Positions 24,286 through 31,705 of a stretch of DNA of 64,000 bases are shown here, one piece after another. The first letter of the stretch is position 1. Each line of letters begins with the position of its first letter. The stretch is from positions 62,001 through 126,000 of the forward strand of contig NZ_LMHJ01000004.1 of NCBI RefSeq assembly GCF_001427795.1. The letters run 5' to 3'. The position numbers were made by a program, and so were the translations under genes. Origin of the DNA: Nocardioides sp. Root682 (GTDB taxonomy: Bacteria; Actinomycetota; Actinomycetes; Propionibacteriales; Nocardioidaceae). The notes beneath the pieces are model-generated. The model did not search any database. It saw nothing but the letters and a program-made list of their open reading frames with translations, and was not told where the DNA came from.

Positions 24286-24445
24286 TTCCGCACCACCCGT
24301 CACAGCGTGCGCCGGTTGCGGCCGGCGTACCTGTGGACGACGGATCCCTGTCCACAGGCGGGTTTCGGGCTGAGCCTCGACGTCGCACTGCTCGCGCATC
24401 CTGCAGTGAACGGCCGCATCCGGTGGCCATGACGGAGGAGACGAG

Positions 24446-24616
24446 ATGGTGCAGATCCACGACGAGCGCGGAGTGACGACGGCGGAGTACGCCGTGGCCA
24501 CGGCGGCAGGCGCCGGGTTCGCAGGGTTGCTCTACAAGATGCTCAGCGGAGGGTTCGGGAACAAGCTGATCAAGACGTTGTTCGACCACGTGCTCTCCCT
24601 TCTCGGGCTGCAGTGA
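24446..24616 (+). CDS. Flp-type pilin, DUF4244-like
   Basis: A 56-residue protein with a short basic leader and the motif RGVTTAEYAVATAAGAGFAGLLYKML, which carries the Glu and Tyr of Flp prepilins followed by a hydrophobic helix. GGAGGAG at 24434-24440 is a strong ribosome site for ATG 24446. The stop overlaps the next GTG start (GTGA). It is probably the major pilin of the Tad pilus. Processing would fall before or within the GVTTAEY region. Confidence 0.85.
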   Translation: MVQIHDERGVTTAEYAVATAAGAGFAGLLYKMLSGGFGNKLIKTLFDHVLSLLGLQ

Positions 24617-24993
24617 CCGACCGAGCGCGCCGCGATCAGCGAGGTGCGGTCACTGCGGAGCTCGCTGTCGGGCTGCCGCTGCTGCTGGCCGTCACGGCGG
24701 GACTGGTCTGGCTGCTGGCGGTCGGCATCGGCCAGGTGCGCACGGTCGATGCGGTGCGCGAGACCGCCCGGGCGCTGGCGCGCGGTGACGATCCCGGCGA
24801 GGCCCGTGCGTTGGGGGAGCGGATCGCGCCCGGCGGCGTCCGCGTCTCGGTGGCGCGCGAGGGCGACCGCGTCGTCGTCCGGGCGCGGGGGCGCATTGAC
24901 GGCCCCGGCGGCCTGTTCCGGGCGCTCCCCGGTGCGGTGCTCGAAGCAGAGGCCGTCGCAGTTGCTGAGGAATCCGGCGAGGCGGGTCCATGA
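24613..24993 (+). CDS. TadE-like minor pilin
   Basis: 126 residues, GTG start overlapping the pilin stop. RRDQRGAVTAELAVGLPLLLAVTAGLVWLLAVGIGQVRTVDAVRETARALARGD is the TadE pattern: a charged leader, Glu at +5 of the hydrophobic segment, a single helix, then an extracellular domain of about 75 residues. A likely minor pilin or pseudopilin. The next start overlaps its stop (ATGA). Confidence 0.85.
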   Translation: MTDRARRDQRGAVTAELAVGLPLLLAVTAGLVWLLAVGIGQVRTVDAVRETARALARGDDPGEARALGERIAPGGVRVSVAREGDRVVVRARGRIDGPGGLFRALPGAVLEAEAVAVAEESGEAGP

Positions 24994-25361
24994 GGGTTCG
25001 AGCGCCTGATCAGCGCGGTGCCGCCACCGTGCTGGTCGTCGCGATGGCCGGCGTCCTGCTCCTGGTCGGAGCCGCGTCGGGAGTGGTCGCCGCGATCGTG
25101 GTCGCGCACCGGAAAGCTCAGTCGGCGGCTGACCTGGCGGCCCTCGCAGGTGCGACGGTCCTGGCCGATCCAGGCAGCCCCGGCGCGCGCGATCCGTGCA
25201 CCGCAGCAGCCGAGGTCGCGTCGGCCAATGGCGCCGAGCTGTCGTCGTGCGTCATCGAGGGTCAGGACGTCGTCGTCGAGGTCACCGTCGCCGGTCCGCG
25301 CTGGCTGGGGCAGGACCGTGACCTGGTCGGCGCCGCCCGGGCGGGACCTGCCACTCCGTAA
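24990..25361 (+). CDS. TadE/TadG-like protein, Rv3654c type
   Basis: 123 residues with the leader APDQRGAATVLVVAMAGVLLLVGAASGVVAAIVVAHRKAQSAADLAALAGA, which is the conserved start of the 'helicase/secretion neighbourhood TadE-like' family. Two cysteines (DPCTAAAE and SSCVIEG) could form a disulphide outside the cell. It ends the Tad operon; the convergent DEAH helicase of the same conserved neighbourhood lies 0.9 kb away, after a small toxin/HTH pair and a membrane protein gene. Confidence 0.82.
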   Translation: MRVRAPDQRGAATVLVVAMAGVLLLVGAASGVVAAIVVAHRKAQSAADLAALAGATVLADPGSPGARDPCTAAAEVASANGAELSSCVIEGQDVVVEVTVAGPRWLGQDRDLVGAARAGPATP

Positions 25362-25369
25362 ATGGATCC

Positions 25370-25404
25370 TTGACAAAGCCTCGCGACGTAAAGGTACGCT
25401 TTAC
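25370..25404 (+). promoter_or_regulatory. Promoter and 6-bp palindromic operator of the small toxin pair
   Basis: TTGACA at 25370-25375 and TACGCT at 25395-25400 (19-bp spacer) form a plausible promoter. The palindrome GTAAAG-GTACG-CTTTAC (25388-25404) overlaps the -10 and ends directly at the ATG (25405), so the transcript would be leaderless or nearly so and open to autorepression. Confidence 0.55.
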
Positions 25405-25641
25405 ATGGAAATCGCGGAATCCGCGCGCCGACACGACATTGCCGACGACGACATCCGCCACGGGTGGGACAACGCGCTGAGGTTGGTCGAATACGAGTAC
25501 GACGGCGAGGAGAGACTCCTGGTCATCGGCCCGGACCGCCACGGCAACCTGCTTGAGCTGGTCGCCGTCCCGGTGCTCGCGCCAGAGCGTGTCATCCACG
25601 CAGATCGACTCCGCCCCAAGTTCTACGACTACCTGAGGTGA
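25405..25641 (+). CDS. Small toxin-like protein of a two-gene module
   Basis: 78 residues. The stretch RHDIADDDIRHGWDNALRLVEYEYDGEERLLVIGPDRHGNLLELVAVP ... VIHADRLRPKFYDYL belongs to a small actinobacterial family often placed with BrnT/HicA-like or RelE-fold toxins. Alternating short strands with conserved His, Arg and a C-terminal KFYDYLR fit an RNase-type toxin, but I cannot assign catalytic residues. It is followed at once by a small HTH protein, giving a toxin-first order. The module sits between the Tad operon and the convergent membrane protein and may be a recent insertion. Confidence 0.6.
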   Translation: MEIAESARRHDIADDDIRHGWDNALRLVEYEYDGEERLLVIGPDRHGNLLELVAVPVLAPERVIHADRLRPKFYDYLR

Positions 25642-25646
25642 GGACC

Positions 25647-25889
25647 ATGGCGACACGAAGAGTTCGCGACGACGCGGGCCTCGACCTGCTCGATCCCGCC
25701 ACGACGCCTGCCCGCGATGCCCAGCACTTCAGACGGATCATCGCGGCGCGCAAGGGCCTGCAAGCAGCGGAGGACGAGCTGCGCGCGGCCGTTGCTGCCG
25801 CCCGGGCAGCCGGTGACACATGGACGGTGATCGGCGCGGCGCTGGGCACGACGCGTCAGGCAGCTTTCCAGCGGTTCGGCCAGGGCTGA
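25647..25889 (+). CDS. Small helix-turn-helix antitoxin-like protein
   Basis: 80 residues. The C-terminal half (AVAAARAAGDTWTVIGAALGTTRQAAFQRFG) is a sigma-region-4-like helix-turn-helix; the N-terminal half is a charged helix. GAGGTGAGG overlaps the stop of the toxin-like gene and serves ATG 25647; GTG 25638 is an alternative overlapping start. It probably represses the module at the GTAAAG/CTTTAC palindrome and neutralises the upstream protein. Function is inferred from arrangement. Confidence 0.6.
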   Translation: MATRRVRDDAGLDLLDPATTPARDAQHFRRIIAARKGLQAAEDELRAAVAAARAAGDTWTVIGAALGTTRQAAFQRFGQG

Positions 25890-25921
25890 GTCGCCAGGTC
25901 GGCTCGACCCAGGAGCCCTGC

Positions 25922-26254
25922 CTACTTCTCCTCGCGGCCCGACAGGTCGTCCTTGCGCCGGTCCAGCTCGACCTCATCGAGCTTGTCGGAGAGATCGGAG
26001 AGGCGCTTCTGGTCCTTGCGTCGTTTCCAGCCCTGCTTCGCGCCGAACTTCATTGCCCACAGGCCGGCGAGGACCAGCAGTGCGGAGACGGCGCCGACGA
26101 TGAACAGGGCGGTCGCCGACAACTCGATCCCGATGAGGGTCGTGTGCACGTCGGTCTGGCCCTTGCTGGAGGTCGACTCCGCTTCGGAACCGAAGATCCC
26201 GGAGAGAAGGCCGAGCACACCGAGGATGAGGAGGAGCAGACCGAAGATCACCAT
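25922..26254 (-). CDS. Small membrane protein, two helices
   Basis: 110 residues: helix at residues 1-22 (MVIFGLLLLILGVLGLLSGIF), a short polar outside loop, a second helix (LFIVGAVSALLVLAGLWAM) and a charged cytoplasmic tail (KRRKDQKRLSDLSDKLDEVELDRRKDDLSGREEK) with coiled-coil character. I do not recognise a named family, though proteins of this shape are common in Nocardioidaceae. It lies 9 bp downstream of the helicase stop and may be cotranscribed with it. Confidence 0.6.
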   Translation of the reverse strand: MVIFGLLLLILGVLGLLSGIFGSEAESTSSKGQTDVHTTLIGIELSATALFIVGAVSALLVLAGLWAMKFGAKQGWKRRKDQKRLSDLSDKLDEVELDRRKDDLSGREEK

Positions 26255-26263
26255 GGCGGCACG

Positions 26264-28636
26264 CTACTCCGGCGACGCGGGCGCATGACGGAGCAGCGCG
26301 TCCAGCAGGGCAACGGCGCCGGCCTTGTCGAGCGGGTCGTTGCCGTTGCCGCACTTCGGCGACTGGACGCAGGACGGACACCCGGCCGCGCACTCGCACG
26401 CAGCGATCGTGGCCCGCGTCGCCCGCAGCCAGGCAGGGGCAGTGCGATAGCCGCGCTCCGCGAAGCCCGCACCTCCCGGATGCCCGTCGTGCACGAAGAC
26501 GGTGAGCACGCCAGTGTCCGCGTGGCGGGCGGTCGACACACCGCCGATGTCCCAGCGATCGCACGTCGCGAACAGGGGGAGCAGCCCGATCGAGCAGTGC
26601 TCCGCTGCGTGGGCGGCCCCGGGCAGGTCCGCGGCCTCCACCCCGGTGGCCGCTGCCATCTCGAGCAACACGGCGTCCGGCACGGTCCACCACACGGCGG
26701 TCGTCGAGAGCGTCCGGGCGGGCAGGTCCAGCAGCGTCTCGTCGATGACCTCGCCGGTGCGGGCCCGTCGCCGGAGGTACGACGTCACCTGGTTGGTCAC
26801 CTCGACGGTCCCGAGCGAGATGCGGCACGGCCCCCAGTCGGTGTGCTCGTGCTCGGCGGCGATCGTGATGTCTGTGATGTCGCGCGCCGACGTCGTGTGG
26901 TCCACTTCGACCCGCCGCATCGTGGCGACGTGGTCCTCGAGGTCGAGCTCCTCGACCAGCCAGGTCTCGCCGCGATGCAGGTAGATCGCACCGGTGTGGG
27001 CGGTGCCGTGGGCGCGGCCCCCGTCGACGGTGCCGACCACGCGGCCTGTCCCGGCCTCCATCAGCTGCACCTGCTGCCCGCCGGTGGAACGGATGTCGGC
27101 GAGATCGGCCGCACGGGAACCGTCGGTCCAGAACCAGCCGGGCGCACGCCGTCGCAACAGTCCCTCGGAGACCAGCGAGCCCAGCACCTCCCGGGTGCGC
27201 GGTCCGAAGAGCTCGAAGTCGTCGATCGTCACCGGCAGCTCCTGGGCCGCGGCGCACAGGTGCGGGCCGAGGACATAGGGGTTGTCGGTGTCGAAGACCG
27301 TGCCCTCGACGGGTCGCCCGAGCAACGCCTCGGGATGGTGCACGAGGTAGGTGTCCAGCGGGTCGTCGCGGGCGATCAGCATCCCGAGGGCGCCACCGCC
27401 GTCGCGCCCGGCCCGCCCGACCTGTTGCCAGAACGCCGCCCGCGTCCCGGGATAGCCCGTGATGAGCACGGCGTCCAGGCCGCTCACGTCGATGCCGAGC
27501 TCGAGCGCGTTGGTCGCGGCCATGCCGAGCAGGCGACCGCTGCGCAGCGCCTCCTCGAGAGCGCGCCGCTCCTCGGGGAGGTAGCCGCCACGGTAGGAGT
27601 CGATGCGGCCGACGAGGGACGGATCGACCTCCGCGACCAGCTCCCCGGCGCGCCGGGCGACCGTCTCCACCCCGCGTCGCGAGCGCACGAACGCCAGCGT
27701 CCGCACGTCCTGGACGACCAGGTCCGCCAGCAGGTCGGCCGTCTCAGCGGTGGCAGGTCGCCGCACCGGCGCCCCGTGCTCTCCCGTGTACGACGTCAGC
27801 GGCGGCTCCCACAGGCCCACGGCCAGCTCGCCGCGCGGCGACCCGTCCGTGGTCACCGCCGTGACGTCGAGCCCGAGCATCCGCCGGGCGGTGACCTCCG
27901 GGTCGGCGACCGTGGCGGAGGCGAGGATGAACACCGGCGAGGCGCCGTACGACGCGCAGATGCGCCGCAGCCGCCGCACGATCTGTGCGACGTGCGCCCC
28001 GAACACGCCGCGGTAGTGATGGCACTCGTCGATGACGACGTACTGCAGCGACCGGAAGAAGGGTGTCCACCGCGCATGGCCGGGCAGCAGGGAGCGATGC
28101 AGCATGTCGGGGTTGGTCAGGACGTACTCGGCGTGCTCGCGCGTCCACTCGCGCTCCTCGGCGGTGCTGTCGCCGTCGTGGGTCGCCACGCGTACGTCGA
28201 GCCCCAGCGTCCGGATCGCCGCCCACTGGTCGTGGGCGAGTGCCTTGGTCGGCGCGAGGTAGAGCACCGTCGCGCCGCGTTGTCCGCGCGCTCCTCGGGC
28301 GGCGCGGATCCCGGACAGTGCGGGAAGGAGGTACGCGAGGGACTTCCCGGACGCCGTACCGGTCGCGACCACGACGTGCTCGCCACGGTGCGCGGCCTCG
28401 GCGACGGCGACCTGGTGCGCCCAGGGTTGCCCCACCCCCCTCGCCGTGTACGACGCCACGACGGTCGGGTCCGCCCACGTCGGCCAGGCGCCGCAGCTGG
28501 CCGGGCGGGCCGGGACCTGCTCGAGATGGGTCAGCCGGTCGGCCCTCCCGGGACCGGCGGTCAGGCTGGCCATCAGGGCCGCGGGGTCACGCCGTACCGA
28601 CCCGGAGCGGGTGGGGGTGTCGGGCTGCGCGGTCAC
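26264..28636 (-). CDS. DEAH-box helicase of the helicase/secretion neighbourhood
   Basis: 790 residues. Motif I is ATGTASGKSLAYLLP, motif II is VIDECHHYRG (DECH), motif III is ILASATVADP, and motif VI is GYPGTRAAFWQQVGRAGRDG. A C-terminal DUF1998-type zinc module has CECAAGCPSCVQSPKCGNGN. This is the Lhr/Hrq1-like family regularly encoded opposite actinobacterial Tad clusters. It should be a 3'-5' DNA or RNA helicase, possibly in repair; the link with pili is only positional. The start is GTG 28636. Confidence 0.9.
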   Translation of the reverse strand: MTAQPDTPTRSGSVRRDPAALMASLTAGPGRADRLTHLEQVPARPASCGAWPTWADPTVVASYTARGVGQPWAHQVAVAEAAHRGEHVVVATGTASGKSLAYLLPALSGIRAARGARGQRGATVLYLAPTKALAHDQWAAIRTLGLDVRVATHDGDSTAEEREWTREHAEYVLTNPDMLHRSLLPGHARWTPFFRSLQYVVIDECHHYRGVFGAHVAQIVRRLRRICASYGASPVFILASATVADPEVTARRMLGLDVTAVTTDGSPRGELAVGLWEPPLTSYTGEHGAPVRRPATAETADLLADLVVQDVRTLAFVRSRRGVETVARRAGELVAEVDPSLVGRIDSYRGGYLPEERRALEEALRSGRLLGMAATNALELGIDVSGLDAVLITGYPGTRAAFWQQVGRAGRDGGGALGMLIARDDPLDTYLVHHPEALLGRPVEGTVFDTDNPYVLGPHLCAAAQELPVTIDDFELFGPRTREVLGSLVSEGLLRRRAPGWFWTDGSRAADLADIRSTGGQQVQLMEAGTGRVVGTVDGGRAHGTAHTGAIYLHRGETWLVEELDLEDHVATMRRVEVDHTTSARDITDITIAAEHEHTDWGPCRISLGTVEVTNQVTSYLRRRARTGEVIDETLLDLPARTLSTTAVWWTVPDAVLLEMAAATGVEAADLPGAAHAAEHCSIGLLPLFATCDRWDIGGVSTARHADTGVLTVFVHDGHPGGAGFAERGYRTAPAWLRATRATIAACECAAGCPSCVQSPKCGNGNDPLDKAGAVALLDALLRHAPASPE

Positions 28637-28677
28637 CTGACCAGTGTCGCAAGCGGGGCCGACATCGTCGCCCCCAC

Positions 28678-28754
28678 GGGCTGGAGGTGGGCTGGAGGTG
28701 GGCTGGAGGTGGGCTGGAGGTGGGCTGGAGGTGGGCTGGAGGTGGGCCGGAGGT
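28678..28754 (+). repeat. Seven tandem copies of an 11-bp G-rich unit
   Basis: GGGCTGGAGGT repeated seven times without gaps; the last copy reads GGGCCGGAGGT. It lies between the divergent helicase and bldG genes, 41 bp before the helicase start and about 85 bp before the bldG start. An 11-bp period is close to one helical turn, and each unit supplies two G-runs on the plus strand. Confidence 0.95.
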
Positions 28755-28838
28755 TCTGTGGACTTCGTGCGCGGTCATGGCAGGCATGGTTTGATTGGGC
28801 GCATCTGCCAGACGTAGGAATATCCCGGGGTGAGGGTC

Positions 28839-29171
28839 GTGAATCTGACACTGTCGACGCGCGAGGTCGGTGCGCGCACCGTCATTGCCGTGGGTGGCGA
28901 GATCGACGTCTACACCGCGCCCAAGCTCCGTGACACGATCACCGAGCTCGTGGCCGGCGGTACCTACCACCTGGTCGTCGACATGGAGGCGGTCGAGTTC
29001 CTCGACTCCACCGGTCTGGGCGTGCTCGTCGGTGGCCTGAAGAAGGTGCGTGCCCACGACGGCTCGCTCGAGCTCGTCTGCAACGCAGACCGTCTTCTCA
29101 AGATCTTCAAGATCACCGGACTGGCGAAGGTCTTCGTCATCCACAGCTCCGCCGACGCCGCGCTGGCCTGA
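28839..29171 (+). CDS. bldG: STAS anti-sigma factor antagonist, BldG type
   Basis: 110 residues that match BldG closely: LSTREVGARTVIAVGGEIDVYTAPKLRD, then FLDSTGLGVLVGGLKKVRAHDGSL. The Ser in LDSTGLG is the phosphorylation site through which an anti-sigma kinase would control it. In Streptomyces BldG governs morphological and stress sigma factors. GTG 28839 gives the N terminus MNLTLSTR expected for the family; GTG 28830 adds three residues. No partner anti-sigma gene is adjacent here. Confidence 0.88.
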   Translation: MNLTLSTREVGARTVIAVGGEIDVYTAPKLRDTITELVAGGTYHLVVDMEAVEFLDSTGLGVLVGGLKKVRAHDGSLELVCNADRLLKIFKITGLAKVFVIHSSADAALA

Positions 29172-29198
29172 CGCCGCGCGCCTTTTTGGCGAAACCTC

Positions 29199-29214
29199 TG
29201 TGACACGGGTCACA
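29199..29214. promoter_or_regulatory. Crp-type palindrome 1 before hppA
   Basis: TGTGA-CACGGG-TCACA, a perfect match to the Crp/Fnr-type half-sites and spacing. It lies 28 bp after the bldG stop and 99 bp before the hppA start. Confidence 0.6.
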
Positions 29215-29261
29215 CCCCTGCCCTTTTGTGCGTCCGACTCTGCGTAGACTCCGGCACGTTC

Positions 29262-29277
29262 TATGACCTGGGTCACA
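29262..29277. promoter_or_regulatory. Crp-type palindrome 2 before hppA
   Basis: TATGA-CCTGGG-TCACA, one mismatch in the first half-site. It begins exactly 63 bp after the first palindrome (six helical turns) and 36 bp before the hppA start. A TAGACT at 29245-29250 could be a -10 between them, which would put this site downstream of the start point. Confidence 0.55.
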
Positions 29278-29312
29278 CGACCCGTACCTGAACTTCACCA
29301 GGAGGCACTCGT

Positions 29313-31640
29313 ATGCCCCGTCCGTTGCTCGTGGATGTCGAAGTGACCGGCGGCGACCTCGCCCTGGTCATCGGCGTCGCCGTCATCGCCCTCGGCTCTC
29401 TCGGCATGGGCTTCCTCTTCAGATCCGAGGTGCTCCGCGCAGGCGAGGGCACTCCGAACATGCAGAAGATTGCCCAAGCGGTGCAGGAAGGCGCGAACGC
29501 CTACCTCACCCGCCAGTTCCGCACGCTCGCGATCTTCGCGGCGATCGCCTTCTTCGTGCTGCTGGCCTTGCCGGCACACACCGGCGACGACGCGACCGGC
29601 CTCCAGTCGGAGTGGACGGTGCGGATCTTCCGCTCGGTCTTCTTCCTCGTGGGTGCCGGGTTCTCCGGGGCCGTCGGCTATCTCGGCATGTCGCTCGCCG
29701 TGCGCGCGAACCTGCGCGTGGCTGCGGCCGCCAACGAGCAGGGTCGCGACGTCGCGATGAACATCGGCTTCCGCACGGGTGCCTTCGTCGGCATGTTCAC
29801 CGTCGGGCTCGGCCTCCTCGGTGCCAGCGTCGTGGTGATCGTGTTCCAGGCCGCGGCCCCCAACGTGCTCGAGGGCTTCGGCTTCGGCGCAGCTCTCCTC
29901 GCCATGTTCATGCGCGTCGGCGGCGGCATCTTCACCAAGGCCGCTGACGTCGGCGCCGACCTGGTCGGCAAGGTCGAGCAGGGCATCCCCGAGGACGACC
30001 CGCGCAACGCCGCCACCATCGCGGACAACGTGGGCGACAACGTCGGTGACTGCGCCGGAATGGCTGCAGACCTCTTCGAGTCGTACGCCGTCACGCTGGT
30101 CGCCGCGCTGATCCTGGGTTCGCAGGCATTCGGTGACAAGGGCCTGGTCTTCCCGTTGATCGTGCCCGCCATCGGCGCTCTGTCCGCGATCGCGGGCGTC
30201 TACCTGACCAAGCCCCGCGCCAGCGAGAGCGGCCTGAAGACGATCAACCGGGCCTTCTACATCTCCGCTGCGGTCGGTGCGGTGGCAAGTGCGGCTGCTG
30301 CGTTCATCTACCTGCCCACCAAGTGGAGCGAGCTCAACGGCACGGGTGCCGAGGCCGACCTCTCCCCGCCGGTCTTCGCTGCCGGCGCGGTCGTCATCGG
30401 CATCGTTCTCGCTGCCGCGATCCTGGCGCTGACCGGTTACTTCACCGGCACAGAACACCGCCCGGTCAAGGATGTCGGCAAGACCTCGCTGACGGGCGCG
30501 GCCACCGTGATCCTGGCCGGCCTCTCGGTCGGTTTCGAGTCGGCCGTCTACACCGCGATCGTCATCGGTTCGGCCGTGTTCGGTGCTGCCCTGCTCGCTG
30601 GCAGCTCGACCGGTCTCGCGCTGTTCGCCGTCGCCCTCGCCGGGTGCGGGTTGCTCACCACGGTCGGCGTCATCGTCGCCATGGACACCTTTGGTCCGGT
30701 TTCCGACAACGCCCAGGGCATCGCGGAGATGTCGGGTGACGTCAGCGAAGAGGGCGCGAAGATCCTCACCGAGCTGGACGCGGTCGGCAACACCACGAAG
30801 GCGATCACCAAGGGCATCGCGATCGCGACCGCAGTACTCGCAGCGAGTGCGCTGTTCGCGTCGTACACGCAGTCGGCCTTCGACTCCCTGGCCGAGGCCA
30901 CGGGTGTCAAGGAGGGCACCGAAGACCTCGTCTACAACAGCTTCCTGGTCTTCGACGCCAAGCTCATCGTCGGCACGCTGCTCGGTGCCGCCGTGGTGTT
31001 CCTCTTCTCGGGCCTGGCGATCAACGCCGTCGCCCGTGCGGCGGGCGCTGTGGTGGTGGAGGTACGACGCCAGTTCCGCGACATCCCCGGGATCATGGAG
31101 GGCACGGCCCGTCCGGAGTACGGCAAGGTCGTCGACATCGTGACCCGCGACTCGCTGCGCGAGCTGGCCACGCCCGGCATCCTCGCGATCCTGGCTCCGG
31201 TCGCTGTCGGCTTCGGCCTCGGTGTCGGCCCGCTGGCCGGCTTCCTGGTCGGCGCGATCGCAACGGGCACGCTGATGGCGGTCTTCCTCGCCAACGCGGG
31301 TGGTGCGTGGGACAACGCGAAGAAGCTGGTCGAGGACGGCAACCACGGTGGCAAGGGATCGCCGGCCCACGAGGCCACGATCATCGGTGACACCGTCGGT
31401 GACCCGTTCAAGGACACCGCCGGCCCCTCGATCAACCCGCTGCTCAAGGTGATGAACCTCGTGTCGCTGCTCATCGTCGGCGCGATCATCAGCCTGTCCT
31501 ACGGCAGCAGCGAGAACGACGTGGTCCGGATCCTCATCGCAGCCGCGGCCGCGACGGGCATCATCGCCGCCGTCTACATCTCGAAGCAGCGCGTCTCGAC
31601 GATCGGCGAGGAAGCGCCGGCTGCGGTCGAGTCCGTCTGA
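29313..31640 (+). CDS. hppA: Membrane-bound proton pyrophosphatase
   Basis: 775 residues, about 16 membrane helices. The substrate loop is KAADVGADLVGKVEQGIPEDDPRN, followed by ADNVGDNVGDCAGMAADLFESY, and the second acidic motif is ATIIGDTVGDPFKDTAGPSINPLLKVMN. Lys in GNTTKAITKG is the residue that distinguishes K+-independent H+-pumping enzymes, so it should hydrolyse PPi and pump protons without K+. The start has a very good ribosome site (AGGAGG, 29300-29305). Two Crp-type palindromes precede it. It is monocistronic in appearance, with an inverted repeat after the stop. Confidence 0.95.
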   Translation: MPRPLLVDVEVTGGDLALVIGVAVIALGSLGMGFLFRSEVLRAGEGTPNMQKIAQAVQEGANAYLTRQFRTLAIFAAIAFFVLLALPAHTGDDATGLQSEWTVRIFRSVFFLVGAGFSGAVGYLGMSLAVRANLRVAAAANEQGRDVAMNIGFRTGAFVGMFTVGLGLLGASVVVIVFQAAAPNVLEGFGFGAALLAMFMRVGGGIFTKAADVGADLVGKVEQGIPEDDPRNAATIADNVGDNVGDCAGMAADLFESYAVTLVAALILGSQAFGDKGLVFPLIVPAIGALSAIAGVYLTKPRASESGLKTINRAFYISAAVGAVASAAAAFIYLPTKWSELNGTGAEADLSPPVFAAGAVVIGIVLAAAILALTGYFTGTEHRPVKDVGKTSLTGAATVILAGLSVGFESAVYTAIVIGSAVFGAALLAGSSTGLALFAVALAGCGLLTTVGVIVAMDTFGPVSDNAQGIAEMSGDVSEEGAKILTELDAVGNTTKAITKGIAIATAVLAASALFASYTQSAFDSLAEATGVKEGTEDLVYNSFLVFDAKLIVGTLLGAAVVFLFSGLAINAVARAAGAVVVEVRRQFRDIPGIMEGTARPEYGKVVDIVTRDSLRELATPGILAILAPVAVGFGLGVGPLAGFLVGAIATGTLMAVFLANAGGAWDNAKKLVEDGNHGGKGSPAHEATIIGDTVGDPFKDTAGPSINPLLKVMNLVSLLIVGAIISLSYGSSENDVVRILIAAAAATGIIAAVYISKQRVSTIGEEAPAAVESV

Positions 31641-31657
31641 TTCCGCAAGGCTCTTCC

Positions 31658-31705
31658 GCGACGGGGAGCACGGGGCCACTAGCGTGGTCTCGTGCTCCCC
31701 GTCGC
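31658..31705 (+). promoter_or_regulatory. 14-bp perfect inverted repeat holding the next start codon
   Basis: GCGACGGGGAGCAC (31658-31671) and its exact complement (31692-31705) around a 20-nt loop. The second arm contains the GTG start and first codons of the methyltransferase gene. If transcribed from upstream, the start would be locked in the stem; it could also end hppA transcription. Confidence 0.7.

Noticed and set aside
28678..28754. 11-bp repeats considered as coding for a Pro/Ser-rich repeat protein on the minus strand
   Set aside because: The frame that crosses them has no ribosome site and lies in the promoter space of the helicase and bldG genes.
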